64,000 bases of DNA, from positions 1 to 64,000 of the forward strand of contig NZ_JBHTMU010000022.1 of the NCBI RefSeq assembly GCF_042679605.1, given 5' to 3'. The notes beneath the pieces were generated by a model that saw nothing but the letters and a program-made list of their open reading frames with translations, did no database searches and was not told where the DNA came from. Position numbers and translations under genes: made by a program. Every line of letters starts with the position of its first letter. The stretch's first letter is position 1. Below are positions 17,283 through 25,751 of the stretch, piece by piece. The stretch comes from Litorisediminicola beolgyonensis. GTDB taxonomy: Bacteria > Pseudomonadota > Alphaproteobacteria > Rhodobacterales > Rhodobacteraceae.

Positions 17283-17623
17283 ATGTCTCGCTCTCGTCCA
17301 CCGATCTCGGTTGGCGCCTCATCGGCTCCATCGACGACATTCCGCAGCAAGGCGCGCGCTGCGTGCTCTCGGGCGAGACGACGATCGCCGTGTTCCGGAC
17401 CGCCGATGACAGGGTCTTCGCGCTCGAAGACCGATGCCCGCACAAGAACGGGCCCCTGAGCCAGGGGATCGTGCATGACGGATGCGTCACGTGCCCCCTG
17501 CACAACTGGGTGATCTCGCTTTCGACCGGTGCCGCCGAAGGCGCCGACGAGGGGCGGACCGCCACCTATCCCGTCCGGCTCGAGGGCCGGGACATCTACC
17601 TCCAACTCCACCCTGGCGCCTGA
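17279..17623 (+). CDS. nirD: Nitrite reductase small subunit (Rieske-type)
   Basis: A 114-residue Rieske [2Fe-2S]-fold protein with the ligand boxes CPHKNGPL (about residues 47-54) and CPLHNWVI, both retaining Cys and His, so a cluster can be bound. Many NirD proteins lack these residues, and those that keep them resemble NasB-associated forms. It completes the NirBD enzyme. The start codon overlaps the nirB stop (ATGA), a clear sign of translational coupling. Confidence 0.93.
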   Translation: MNVSLSSTDLGWRLIGSIDDIPQQGARCVLSGETTIAVFRTADDRVFALEDRCPHKNGPLSQGIVHDGCVTCPLHNWVISLSTGAAEGADEGRTATYPVRLEGRDIYLQLHPGA

Positions 17624-17658
17624 TCACAGGCTCCGAACTCTCCTGAAAGGAATACGCG

Positions 17659-18510
17659 ATGTCGTATATCACTCCCAAGGAATTCGCGGCCAAGATGGTC
17701 GATGCCGGTGAATCCAAAGTCTTCATGTCGACCAAGGACACGCTGATCCGCGCCTACATGGCCGGGGCGATCCTCGCGCTTGCGGCGGCCTTCGCCGTCA
17801 CCATCGCGGTCAATACCGGCAATTTCCTCGTGGCCTCGCTGCTCTTCCCGGTGGGCTTCTGCATGCTCTACCTCCTGGGCTTCGACCTTCTGACCGGCGT
17901 CTTCACCCTGGCGCCGCTGGCGCTTCTGGCCAAGCGGCCGGGCGTGAGCTGGGGCGGCGTCTTCCGCAACTGGGGCCTCGTCTTCGTCGGCAACTTCGCG
18001 GGCGCGATGACCACCGCCGTCATGATGGCGATCATCTTCACCATGGGCTTCAGCCAGGAGCCCAACGCCGTCGGCCAGAAGATCGGCGTGATCGGCGAGA
18101 GCCGGACCGTGGGCTATGCCGCTGCGGGCGCCGCGGGCATGCTGACCGTGTTCGTGCGCGCGGTCATGTGCAACTGGATGGTCTCGACCGGCGTCGTCGC
18201 AGCGATGATGTCGAACTCGGTCTCGGGCAAGATCATGGCGATGTGGATGCCGATCCTGGTGTTCTTCTACCTGGGCTTCGAGCATTCCATCGTGAACATG
18301 TTCCTCTTCCCCTCGGGCATCATGCTGGGCGGCAATTTCACTTGGTTCGACTATCTCGCCTACAACGAGATCCCGGTGATCCTCGGCAACCTCGTGGGCG
18401 GCCTGACCTTTGTGGGCGGCATGATCTACATGACCCACTTCCGCGAGTCGCCCAAGCGCAACGCGGCGCTGTCGCGCAATGACGACTTCTCGTCCATGCC
18501 CGCCGAATGA
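17659..18510 (+). CDS. nirC: Formate/nitrite channel (FNT family, NirC-like)
   Basis: A 283-residue inner-membrane channel with about six helices and the FNT signatures NTGNFLVASLLFPVGFCMLYLLG (the slope-helix region, around residues 53-75) and VRAVMCNWMVSTGV (around 171), whose central His equivalent is replaced by the usual N-W-M environment. It lies 35 bases after nirD behind an AAAGGAAT site, so nitrite import for the adjacent NirBD is the probable role. Transport of formate cannot be excluded, as an FDH cluster lies 20 kb away. A hairpin terminator follows. Confidence 0.9.
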   Translation: MSYITPKEFAAKMVDAGESKVFMSTKDTLIRAYMAGAILALAAAFAVTIAVNTGNFLVASLLFPVGFCMLYLLGFDLLTGVFTLAPLALLAKRPGVSWGGVFRNWGLVFVGNFAGAMTTAVMMAIIFTMGFSQEPNAVGQKIGVIGESRTVGYAAAGAAGMLTVFVRAVMCNWMVSTGVVAAMMSNSVSGKIMAMWMPILVFFYLGFEHSIVNMFLFPSGIMLGGNFTWFDYLAYNEIPVILGNLVGGLTFVGGMIYMTHFRESPKRNAALSRNDDFSSMPAE

Positions 18511-18520
18511 GCGACCGACC

Positions 18521-18550
18521 GGGTCCCGCTCAGGCGGGGCCCGTCCTTTT
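18521..18550 (+). terminator. Probable terminator between the nitrite channel and the kinase-phosphatase gene
   Basis: GGGTCCCGC-TCAG-GCGGGGCCC forms a 9-bp stem with one G-T pair, followed by GTCCTTTT. It may end the nirBDC transcript fully or in part, because the next gene starts only 16 bases further on. Confidence 0.6.
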
Positions 18551-18565
18551 CTGAGAGGTGCGCAT

Positions 18566-20287
18566 ATGCCGAAAGACAGTCGGGGCGTGACCGAGCTTGC
18601 GGTCTCCATCGGCCAGTTTTCCTCGGCCGGAGCAAAGCCTCTCAATCAGGATTTTCACGGCGCCATGGTCCCGACCGGCGCCGAGCTGCGTTTGAAGGGC
18701 ATCGCGCTCGCTGTCGCCGACGGCATCAGCACCAGCGCGGTCAGCGGCGAGGCGGCCGAGACGGCGGTCAAAAGCCTACTGACGGATTACTACGCCACGC
18801 CCGACAGCTGGAGCGTGCGCAGCGCGGCCAGCCGCGTGATCGCGGCGACCAATGCCTGGCTTCACGGGCAGAACACCTCGGTCGGCGACATCAATGCCGG
18901 TCGCGTGACTACGCTCGCGGCGCTGATCCTCAAGGGGCGCGAGGCGCATGTCTTCAATGTCGGGGACAGCCGGGTGACGCGGCTTGTGGGCACGGCGCTC
19001 GAGCCGCTGACGCAGGACCACCGCGTCACGCTGTCCGCGACCGAAAGCTATCTCGGCCGCGCCCTCGGAGCGGCGCCGGATCTCGAGATCGATTGCCGCC
19101 GCGTGCCTCTCGCGCAGGGCGACGTCTTCCTTCTGACCACCGACGGCATCCACGAGCATGTCGACGGTCGCGACGTCGCGCGCGCGCTCGCCGAGGCCGA
19201 TCTGGACAGCGCGGCCCGGAGCCTCGCCGAGACGGCGCTGGCGCGGGGCAGCGGCGACAATCTCACCGTCCAGATCCTGCGCGTCGACGGCCTGCCCGAG
19301 AGCATGGAGTTCGTTCCCGATCTCGCAGAGCGCCCCGCGCCGAGCCTGCCCGGGGCAGGGGACAGGCTCGACGGGTTCCGGATCATCCGGCAGGTCCATG
19401 CCAGTGCCCGCAGCCACGTGTTCCTCGCCGAAGCCCCTGATGGCGCGCGCGTCGCGATCAAGATCCCCGGGAGCGACATCCTCGGGGACCCCGCCGCGCG
19501 GCGCCGCTTCGCGATGGAGGAATGGGTCGCCCGGCGCGCCGCCTCTCCGCATCTTCTCTCCGCCGCCGACGCGCCCGCCGACCGCACCAGCTTCTATGCC
19601 GTGAGCGCCTGGATCGACGGGGTGAGCCTGCGCCAGTGGATGACGGACCACCCCAGGCCGACGCTCGATCAGGTCCGCGACATCGTCTCGCAAACCGCGG
19701 CGGGTCTCAGGGCATTGCATCGGCGCGAGATGATCCACCAGGACCTGCGGCCAGAGAACATCCTGATCGATCGCGACGGCACCCTGCGGATCGTCGATCT
19801 CGGCTCGGTCCGGGTGGCGGGCGTCGAAGAGGCAGCGCCGGGCCTTCTGGGCGAGATGCCCGGCACCTTCCAGTACACCGCGCCGGAATACCTCTCGGGC
19901 GACATCGTCTCGTGGCGCTCCGATCAATATGCGCTGGGCGTGATCGCCTACGAGATGCTGACCGGTCGGCTGCCCTACGGGGCCGAGGTGGCGCGCATCC
20001 AGTCGCGCGCCGATCAGCGGCGGCTCCGCTACCGTTCGGCCCGCGACGACACGAGCGGCGTGCCCGACTGGATCGACACCGCCCTGCGGCGGGCGGTGCA
20101 TCCCGACCCGCTCCGGCGCTACGACGCGCTCAGCGAACTGACCGCTGATCTGGCCCGACCGGGGGCGGGATATCGCGCCGCGCGCCACGTGCCGCTTGCC
20201 GAGCGCAATCCCGAGCGGTTCTGGCAGACGGTCTCGGCGATCCTCGCGGTGATCTGCTTCGTTGTGCTTTCGCGCACAGGAGGCTGA
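18566..20287 (+). CDS. Bifunctional PP2C phosphatase / Ser-Thr kinase fusion
   Basis: A 573-residue membrane-anchored signalling protein. Residues about 10-250 form a PP2C phosphatase domain with NQDFHG, AVADGIST, VGDSRVTRL, DGIHEHVDG and SGDNLTVQ, which carry the metal-binding acidic residues. Residues about 268-535 form a kinase domain with VAIK, HQDLRPENILID (catalytic Asp present), DLGSV in place of DFG, and APEYLSG. The glycine loop is poorly conserved (QVHASARSHVF). One hydrophobic helix near the C-terminus anchors it in the inner membrane. Similar fusion genes sit beside nitrate/nitrite assimilation genes in other proteobacteria, for example near nirBD in Pseudomonas, so it may tune transport or reduction. 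An AGAGG site supports this start. Confidence 0.87.
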   Translation: MPKDSRGVTELAVSIGQFSSAGAKPLNQDFHGAMVPTGAELRLKGIALAVADGISTSAVSGEAAETAVKSLLTDYYATPDSWSVRSAASRVIAATNAWLHGQNTSVGDINAGRVTTLAALILKGREAHVFNVGDSRVTRLVGTALEPLTQDHRVTLSATESYLGRALGAAPDLEIDCRRVPLAQGDVFLLTTDGIHEHVDGRDVARALAEADLDSAARSLAETALARGSGDNLTVQILRVDGLPESMEFVPDLAERPAPSLPGAGDRLDGFRIIRQVHASARSHVFLAEAPDGARVAIKIPGSDILGDPAARRRFAMEEWVARRAASPHLLSAADAPADRTSFYAVSAWIDGVSLRQWMTDHPRPTLDQVRDIVSQTAAGLRALHRREMIHQDLRPENILIDRDGTLRIVDLGSVRVAGVEEAAPGLLGEMPGTFQYTAPEYLSGDIVSWRSDQYALGVIAYEMLTGRLPYGAEVARIQSRADQRRLRYRSARDDTSGVPDWIDTALRRAVHPDPLRRYDALSELTADLARPGAGYRAARHVPLAERNPERFWQTVSAILAVICFVVLSRTGG

Positions 20288-20329
20288 GCCCGGACGCTCC
20301 GGCCTGCGCCGCGACGGGGGCGTGCGGCG

Positions 20330-21646
20330 CTAGTGGGCGCGTGTCTCGCCGCTGTCCGACTGAGGCCTCTGATGCGGAACGGTTCCGGGCAGCTCCTCGC
20401 CGAGGGGTCGGTCTTCCGTCGCTCCGACCGCGAGGGCGGCGGTTTCCGGCGTGGCGACGCGCGCGGGCAGGGCCATCTGGAACGCGGCCTTCTCGGCCTT
20501 GGGCACGGCCTCGCGGCGGGCAATGCGCCAGAGCGTGAAGCCGATCATCAGGATATGCGCGCTGATCGTGGTCATGAAGAGCCCCTGCGGTCCCACGCGG
20601 GACATCAGGAGACCGGCCAGAAGCGGGCCGATGATCGACCCGATGCCGAACACCATCAGAAGGCCCCCCGACACCTGGATCGACGTGCCCGTCGGCGCGT
20701 GGTCATTCGCATGGGCGACGATGATCGGATACATCGCGTAGATCGCCGCGCCGAAGACAGCCACGAGCGCGAGGTTCAGCATCCGGCCCTCTGGCGCCAG
20801 CGTCACGAAGGCGATGTCGGCGGACAGCGCGATGGCGGCGGTCGCCACCAGCACCTTGCGCCGGTCCAGACGGTCGCTCGCAAAGCCGATGGGCACCTGC
20901 GCCAAGGCACCCGACAGCACGGGGATGCTGGCGAATAGCGCAATCGCGGTCAGCGCCAGGCCGATGCGGTCGGCATAGACGGCAGCGAGCGTTCCGAAGG
21001 AGGCGTTGGAGATGCCGACCAGGAACACGGCGGCGACCGCGACCGGAGAATTGCGCCAGAGCGCTCCGGGATCGAGGCGCACCGAGGTGAGCGGCGCGGG
21101 CGAGGCCGAGGTCGAGAGCGCCGTCGGGACAAGCGCCAGGCAGTAGACCATCGCGCCGATCGCGAAGAAGGTGAAACCGGAGGCATCCCCGAGCGAGATC
21201 GACATCTGCCCGGCGGTCACCGCGGCGAGATTGACGGTGGTGTAGATGCCGAAGATCTTGCCCCGCGTCTCGGGCTGCGCACGGTCGTTCAGCCAGGATT
21301 CGACGATCATCGCGGCGCCCGCAAAGCAGAAGCCCGAGAGGCCCCTGACCGGGACCCAGACCCAGGGCGCCACGACGATGGCCTGCAGCAGGAGCGACAC
21401 GGCGGCAAAGGCGCACATCACGCCGAAGATGCGGATATGGCCGACCGCGCCGACGAGCCTCGGGACGATCAGGCAGCCTGCGACATATCCAAGCGCCCAG
21501 CCGGTGCCGAGAAGACCGAGCGCGCTTGCGGAAAACCCCTCGGCCGAGCCGCGGACGGGCAGGATGATGCTGTGGATGCCGCCCGCGAAGAGAAGCAGGG
21601 CGGATCCGAAGAGAAGGGCCGAAATGGGAAGAAGCTGCTTCCACAT
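20330..21646 (-). CDS. MFS transporter, YcaD-like
   Basis: A 438-residue major facilitator protein with about twelve transmembrane helices, beginning MWKQLLPISALLFGSALL. The ESWLNDRAQPETRGK segment near residue 115 and the FASDRLDRRKVLV loop match the YcaD group of carriers, whose substrates are unknown. It converges on the kinase-phosphatase gene and stands 138 bases downstream of the GntR regulator on the same strand. A related protein with the same ESWLND...ETRGK motif is encoded at 59430-60701. Confidence 0.83.
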   Translation of the reverse strand: MWKQLLPISALLFGSALLLFAGGIHSIILPVRGSAEGFSASALGLLGTGWALGYVAGCLIVPRLVGAVGHIRIFGVMCAFAAVSLLLQAIVVAPWVWVPVRGLSGFCFAGAAMIVESWLNDRAQPETRGKIFGIYTTVNLAAVTAGQMSISLGDASGFTFFAIGAMVYCLALVPTALSTSASPAPLTSVRLDPGALWRNSPVAVAAVFLVGISNASFGTLAAVYADRIGLALTAIALFASIPVLSGALAQVPIGFASDRLDRRKVLVATAAIALSADIAFVTLAPEGRMLNLALVAVFGAAIYAMYPIIVAHANDHAPTGTSIQVSGGLLMVFGIGSIIGPLLAGLLMSRVGPQGLFMTTISAHILMIGFTLWRIARREAVPKAEKAAFQMALPARVATPETAALAVGATEDRPLGEELPGTVPHQRPQSDSGETRAH

Positions 21647-21784
21647 TCGTCAATGTTACCAAAGCCATATGCGGTCGGGAATGGGTGAGGTCGTAAAACT
21701 GTCTGGTGGGATCGCTCACGGGCGCGCAGGGTGAAGACCTCGCCGCGCTTGGCGCGAAGGCCCGGTCGCGGCGTCGGTCGGCGT

Positions 21785-22465
21785 CTACGCCTCGTCTTCC
21801 CGGCGAAACACGTCGCCCGGCATCGTCTCGATGAATGTCCGGGCGCGGTTCAGGTGATCGCGCGCGCCCTGATCGGCGTCGGCGCTGTCTCCGGCCCGGA
21901 TCGCGCGCGCGATGTCGCGATGCTCGGCAATTGAGGCGGCGATGATCTCGGGCGTCATGGAGGACGCGATCTGCGCCATGATCAGCGACAGCTGCAACTG
22001 GCGGTTTAGCTTGCGCAGCTGGCTGTTGCCCGACGCGCGGAAGACGGCGGCGTGGAAGCGCTCGTTCTCGGCAATGTAGGCGGCGGCGGAGAGGCGCGGG
22101 CTGTCCGACCAGATCTCGGTGGTGTCGTCCTCGAAGCGGGCGAGAACAGCCGGGTTCCGGGCGCGGTCGGCCGCGAGGCGGGCGGCAAGCGCTTCGAGCT
22201 CCATCCGGATCTGGAAGAGCTCCAGCGCCTCGGTCAGCGACAGGCGTTTGACCAGAGCGCCGCGGTTCGGGACCGTCTCGACCAGCCCCTCGGCGGATAA
22301 GAGCCGGAAGGCCTCGCGCAGGAGCGAGCGGCTGACGCCCATCTCGCGGGTGAGGTCGGCCTCGACCAGGCGCTGGCCCGGCACATAGCGTCCGGTCTGG
22401 ATCGCGCCGCGCAGAGTTTCGGCCACGTTCAGCCCTTTCGCGCCATGCACCGCGTTGTCCACCAA
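21785..22465 (-). CDS. GntR-family regulator, FadR/FCD subgroup
   Basis: A 226-residue regulator. The N-terminal winged helix (residues 10-75) includes the GntR signature PGQRLVEADLTREMGVSRSLLREAFRLLSAEGLV. The C-terminal FCD domain (about 85-215) has the metal/effector His-rich pattern ENERFHAAVFRASGN and ASIAEHRDIARAI. Such proteins bind organic acids or acyl-CoAs. It is divergent from the lyase/CoA ligase/TRAP operon, and an operator matching the FCD consensus lies between them, so it is very likely that operon's repressor. Confidence 0.9.
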   Translation of the reverse strand: MVDNAVHGAKGLNVAETLRGAIQTGRYVPGQRLVEADLTREMGVSRSLLREAFRLLSAEGLVETVPNRGALVKRLSLTEALELFQIRMELEALAARLAADRARNPAVLARFEDDTTEIWSDSPRLSAAAYIAENERFHAAVFRASGNSQLRKLNRQLQLSLIMAQIASSMTPEIIAASIAEHRDIARAIRAGDSADADQGARDHLNRARTFIETMPGDVFRREDEA

Positions 22466-22513
22466 TCATCCCTCATCTGTTGGCCCCGGAAACTTTACTG
22501 CGAACGTCAGCGC

Positions 22514-22542
22514 TTGACAACGCCAATATTGTCGGACAATTA
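22514..22542 (+). promoter_or_regulatory. Probable promoter of the lyase/ligase/TRAP operon
   Basis: TTGACA (22514-22519) is an exact -35 box. At 17-base spacing, CAATTA (22537-22542) is a weak -10 box. Transcription from here would begin about 22549, before the preferred start codon of the lyase gene at 22569. Confidence 0.5.
22528..22540. promoter_or_regulatory. GntR/FCD operator palindrome
   Basis: ATTGTC-G-GACAAT is a perfect 13-bp palindrome whose core TTGTCGGACAA fits the FadR/FCD-type pattern TNGTNNNACNA at every fixed base. It overlaps the proposed -10 box, so binding of the divergent GntR protein should block transcription. Confidence 0.7.
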
Positions 22543-22568
22543 TGAGTGACAAAGTGGAGGGCAATCTG

Positions 22569-23336
22569 ATGATGATCGGCAAGGCAGGGGGCGGCGCGAC
22601 CGCCATCAGCACGGCGGATGCCGACACGATCACCGTGCGGGGCAAGGATCTGACCGGCGACGTGATGGGGCGCCTCAGCTTCTCCGCCTATTTCTTCCTG
22701 CTCTCAACCGGGCGCGAGCCTTCCGCGACGGAGACGGAGTTTCTCGATCTTCTCTTGGTCGCCATCGCCGAACACGGGCTCGTGCCGACGAACCAGGTGG
22801 CGCGGATGACGCTGGCCGCCGATCCGGACTGCCTTCAGGGCGCCGTGGCCGCAGGGATCCTCGGCTGCGGGTCGGTGATCCTCGGGACCGCGGAAGCCTG
22901 CGGCGCGTTTCTCGCGAAGGCCTCCGAGGCGGGCGAAGAGGCGCTGCCCGGGATGATTGCCGAAATGCGGGCCCGGGGCGACAAGGTGCCGGGCTTCGGG
23001 CACCCGGTGCACAAGCCGCTCGACCCGCGGGCAGAGCGGATCTTCGAACTGGCCGAAGCGCGCGGCGTCGCCGGACAGAACGTGGCGCTCGCCAAGGCGA
23101 CGCGCGCCGCGGTGCACGAGGCCTGGGGCAAGCCCCTGACCCTCAACGTGTCGATGGCCATCGCCGCGGTGCTGCTCGATCTGGATTTTCCCCGCGCGAT
23201 CCTCAAGGGCGTGCCGATCCTCGCGCGGACCGCGAGCCTTCTGGCCCATCTCGCCGAAGAGAAGGAGCGCCCGATCGGCTTCTACATGGCGCATCACGCC
23301 GAAGAGGCCGTGAGCTATGACGGGGAGGGTGCGTGA
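22569..23336 (+). CDS. Short citrate-synthase-fold protein, citryl-CoA lyase-like
   Basis: A 255-residue protein of the citrate synthase superfamily that lacks the usual N-terminal helical region. Conserved pieces are VPGFGHPVHKPLDPRAE (catalytic His) and LNVSMAIAAVLLDLDFP. Stand-alone proteins of this size are annotated as citryl-CoA lyases, which split a citryl-CoA-type thioester into acetyl-CoA and a 2-oxoacid. The start at 22569 is preferred because GGAGG lies 8 bases upstream and the operator/promoter covers the earlier ATG at 22542. The neighbouring CoA ligase could make its substrate. The actual substrate is unknown. Confidence 0.8.
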   Translation: MMIGKAGGGATAISTADADTITVRGKDLTGDVMGRLSFSAYFFLLSTGREPSATETEFLDLLLVAIAEHGLVPTNQVARMTLAADPDCLQGAVAAGILGCGSVILGTAEACGAFLAKASEAGEEALPGMIAEMRARGDKVPGFGHPVHKPLDPRAERIFELAEARGVAGQNVALAKATRAAVHEAWGKPLTLNVSMAIAAVLLDLDFPRAILKGVPILARTASLLAHLAEEKERPIGFYMAHHAEEAVSYDGEGA

Positions 23337-24649
23337 TGCGGGACGCCGTCGAACGCCTAGACTGGTCGGCGCAGCAAGAGGCCGATGACGAGGCCTACCG
23401 CGCGCAGATCGCCTATCTCTTCGAGACCTCCTCCTTTTACGCAGCCAAACTGCGCGAGGCGGGCTTTGCCGACGCCGCCGCGGTTGGGGGGCTGGCGGAC
23501 ATCTCGGCCCTGCCGTTCACCACGAAGGACGAGCTTCGCGAGACCCGCACCGAGGACAACCCGGTCGGCGGCCATCTTGCTGCCCCGATGTCGGACGTGG
23601 CGCGGATCTACTCGACCTCCGGGACCACGGGGACGCCCAGCTACATCCCGCTGACCGATCGCGACGTGGCCGATTGGCTGGCGATCTCGAGCCGCTCCTA
23701 CTCGGCCTCGGGCGCGCGGCGCGGGCATCGGATCGTGTCGACCTACAATGCCGGGCCTTTCGTGGCAGGCGTCACGCTCGACACCTTCGCGGCGCTGGGC
23801 TTCACGCATATCCCGGTGGGCGCGGGCAATACCGAACGCCTCATGGCGGCGGTGCGCCTGCTGAAGCCGGACGTCTTGGCCTGCACGCCGTCCTATGCGC
23901 TTTACCTCGCTGAATGGGGCGAGGAGCGCGGCATGGACCTGCCGAACTCGACGGTGAAACGCATCCTCGTGGCGGGAGAGCCCGGCGGCGGCGAGCCTGC
24001 CTTGCGGGCGCGGATCGAAAGCGCCTGGGGCGCCAAGGTCACCGAGGCGATGGGCATCGGTGATGTCTCGGTGTCGCTCTGGGGCGAGTGCGAGGCGCAG
24101 CACGGGATGCATTTCTCGGGGCGCGGCTTCGTTCATCCCGAGCTGATCGACCCCGCGACCGGCAAGACGATCCCCTGGGAGGACGGCGCCGAGGGCGAGC
24201 TGGTCTACACGCATCTGCGCCACCAATCCGCTCCGGTTCTGCGCTTCCGCAGCCGCGACCATGTCGTGGTGCGCACCGGCGCCTGCTCGTGCGGGCGCAC
24301 CGCGCCGCGCGTGCGCTGCATCGGGCGGACCGATGACATGCTCATCGTGCGCGGCGTGAACGTCTTTCCGACCGCCGTGCGCGAGGTCGTGGCCGAGTTC
24401 GCGCCCGACGTCACCGGTGTGATCGCGATCTGCCCGCCCGCGCGCAGCGTCAAGCAGGAGCCGCCGGTGCCGATCAAGGTGGAGCTGGCCGAGGGCGTCA
24501 GCGCCGATGCGGGCCTCGCCGAGAAGATCAAGAAAGCGCTGCGCGACACGCTGGTCTTCACCAGCCGGATCGACCTCGTCGAGGCCGGGACGCTGCCGCG
24601 CACCGATTACAAATCGAAGCTCGTGCACTGGCCTGAAGAGGCGCGCTGA
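23336..24649 (+). CDS. Phenylacetate-CoA ligase-family AMP-forming ligase
   Basis: A 437-residue adenylate-forming enzyme related to phenylacetate-CoA ligase (PaaK), which activates a carboxylic acid with ATP and CoA in the cytoplasm. Visible motifs are the P-loop-like YSTSGTTGTPSYIPLT (about residue 95), the AMP-binding EAMGIGDVS region, the Cys-rich RTGACSCGRTAPR, and the C-terminal GRTDDMLIVRGVNVFPTAVRE hinge. The ATG at 23336 shares its first base with the lyase stop codon and lies 7 bases after GGAGGG; a GTG one codon earlier is less well placed. The substrate is presumably the acid brought in by the TRAP system downstream. Confidence 0.85.
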   Translation: MRDAVERLDWSAQQEADDEAYRAQIAYLFETSSFYAAKLREAGFADAAAVGGLADISALPFTTKDELRETRTEDNPVGGHLAAPMSDVARIYSTSGTTGTPSYIPLTDRDVADWLAISSRSYSASGARRGHRIVSTYNAGPFVAGVTLDTFAALGFTHIPVGAGNTERLMAAVRLLKPDVLACTPSYALYLAEWGEERGMDLPNSTVKRILVAGEPGGGEPALRARIESAWGAKVTEAMGIGDVSVSLWGECEAQHGMHFSGRGFVHPELIDPATGKTIPWEDGAEGELVYTHLRHQSAPVLRFRSRDHVVVRTGACSCGRTAPRVRCIGRTDDMLIVRGVNVFPTAVREVVAEFAPDVTGVIAICPPARSVKQEPPVPIKVELAEGVSADAGLAEKIKKALRDTLVFTSRIDLVEAGTLPRTDYKSKLVHWPEEAR

Positions 24650-24684
24650 CGGGCGACAAAAGCGATCATAAGGGGAGGAGACCC

Positions 24685-25680
24685 ATGAAGACATTTATCA
24701 CCGCATCCGTGCTGGCGCTGGCCGCTTCGGCCACCACCGCACAGGAGTTCGACATGAAGATGTCGTCGATGTTCCCGTCGACCCATTTCATCAACACGCT
24801 GGCGATGCAGCCCTGGGCGGACGAGATCGAGAAGCGTACCGAGGGCCGCGTGAAGTTCACGCTCTTCCCGGCAGGCTCGGCGCTGGGCGATGCGACCAAG
24901 CAGTTCGACCAGGCCCGGGCCGGTGTGGTCGACGTCTCGGTCGGCATCCCGGCGATCCCGCGCGGTCGCCATCCGAAATCGGTGCTGGTGGAGCTGCCCT
25001 TCACTGTCCCGGATTCCGAGGTCGGCACCTGCGCGATGATGGCGATGAAGGACGACCTCGCCTCCGACTACCCGGACACCAAGGTGCTCTATCTCACCGT
25101 GACCGAGCCGAGCGGCGCGCATACCCGCGAGAAGGTCGCGAGCCTAGACGATCTCGCGGGCATGCGCATCCGCACGCCCACCCCGGCGATCACCGCGATG
25201 CTCGAGGAGATCGGCGCGACGCCCGTGGGCATGCCGCCCACGGAGATCTACGAGAGCGTCGAGCGTGGCGTCGTCGACGGCAATATCATGCCCTGGGGTC
25301 CGGTCGGTGCCTTCAAGCTGCACGAGGTGCTGGGCTACCATATCGACGCCGGCATCAACCCGGTGGCGATGTATATCGTCATGAACCAGCGCAAGTTCGA
25401 CAGCCTGCCCGAGGACGTTCAGCAGGTGATCGACGAGGTCAGCGACGAGGTCTTCTCGAACTGGGGCCGCTGGTGGGCCGAGACCGACCAGGAGGCGATC
25501 GACGCCGCCAAAGAGGCCGGGAACGAGATCATCCCGGTCTCCGACGAAGAGCGCGAGACCTGGCGCGAGCGGCTGACGCCGGTGATCGACAATTACCTCG
25601 CCAACGAGTCCGACATGTCCGAGGACGAGGCGAAGGCGACGTATGCCGCGATCCGCGAGGCCGTGGCCGGGTGCGAGTGA
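24685..25680 (+). CDS. TRAP transporter substrate-binding protein (DctP family)
   Basis: A 331-residue periplasmic protein. A signal peptide (MKTFITASVLALAASATTAQ) is followed by the DctP fold. The GMRIRTPTPAITAMLEEIGATPVGMPPTEIYESVERGVVDG segment (around residues 160-195) holds the conserved Arg that usually contacts the substrate carboxylate. A GGGGAGGAG site precedes the ATG. It supplies the DctQ and DctM proteins that follow. A ligand with a carboxylate group is expected, in keeping with the CoA ligase upstream. Confidence 0.93.
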   Translation: MKTFITASVLALAASATTAQEFDMKMSSMFPSTHFINTLAMQPWADEIEKRTEGRVKFTLFPAGSALGDATKQFDQARAGVVDVSVGIPAIPRGRHPKSVLVELPFTVPDSEVGTCAMMAMKDDLASDYPDTKVLYLTVTEPSGAHTREKVASLDDLAGMRIRTPTPAITAMLEEIGATPVGMPPTEIYESVERGVVDGNIMPWGPVGAFKLHEVLGYHIDAGINPVAMYIVMNQRKFDSLPEDVQQVIDEVSDEVFSNWGRWWAETDQEAIDAAKEAGNEIIPVSDEERETWRERLTPVIDNYLANESDMSEDEAKATYAAIREAVAGCE

Positions 25681-25751
25681 CCGCCCGCTGACGGGCTTTC
25701 CACCGGGCGACGCGGCGCGCCGCCCGGTGCTCTCATGATCCGGGATTTCTC

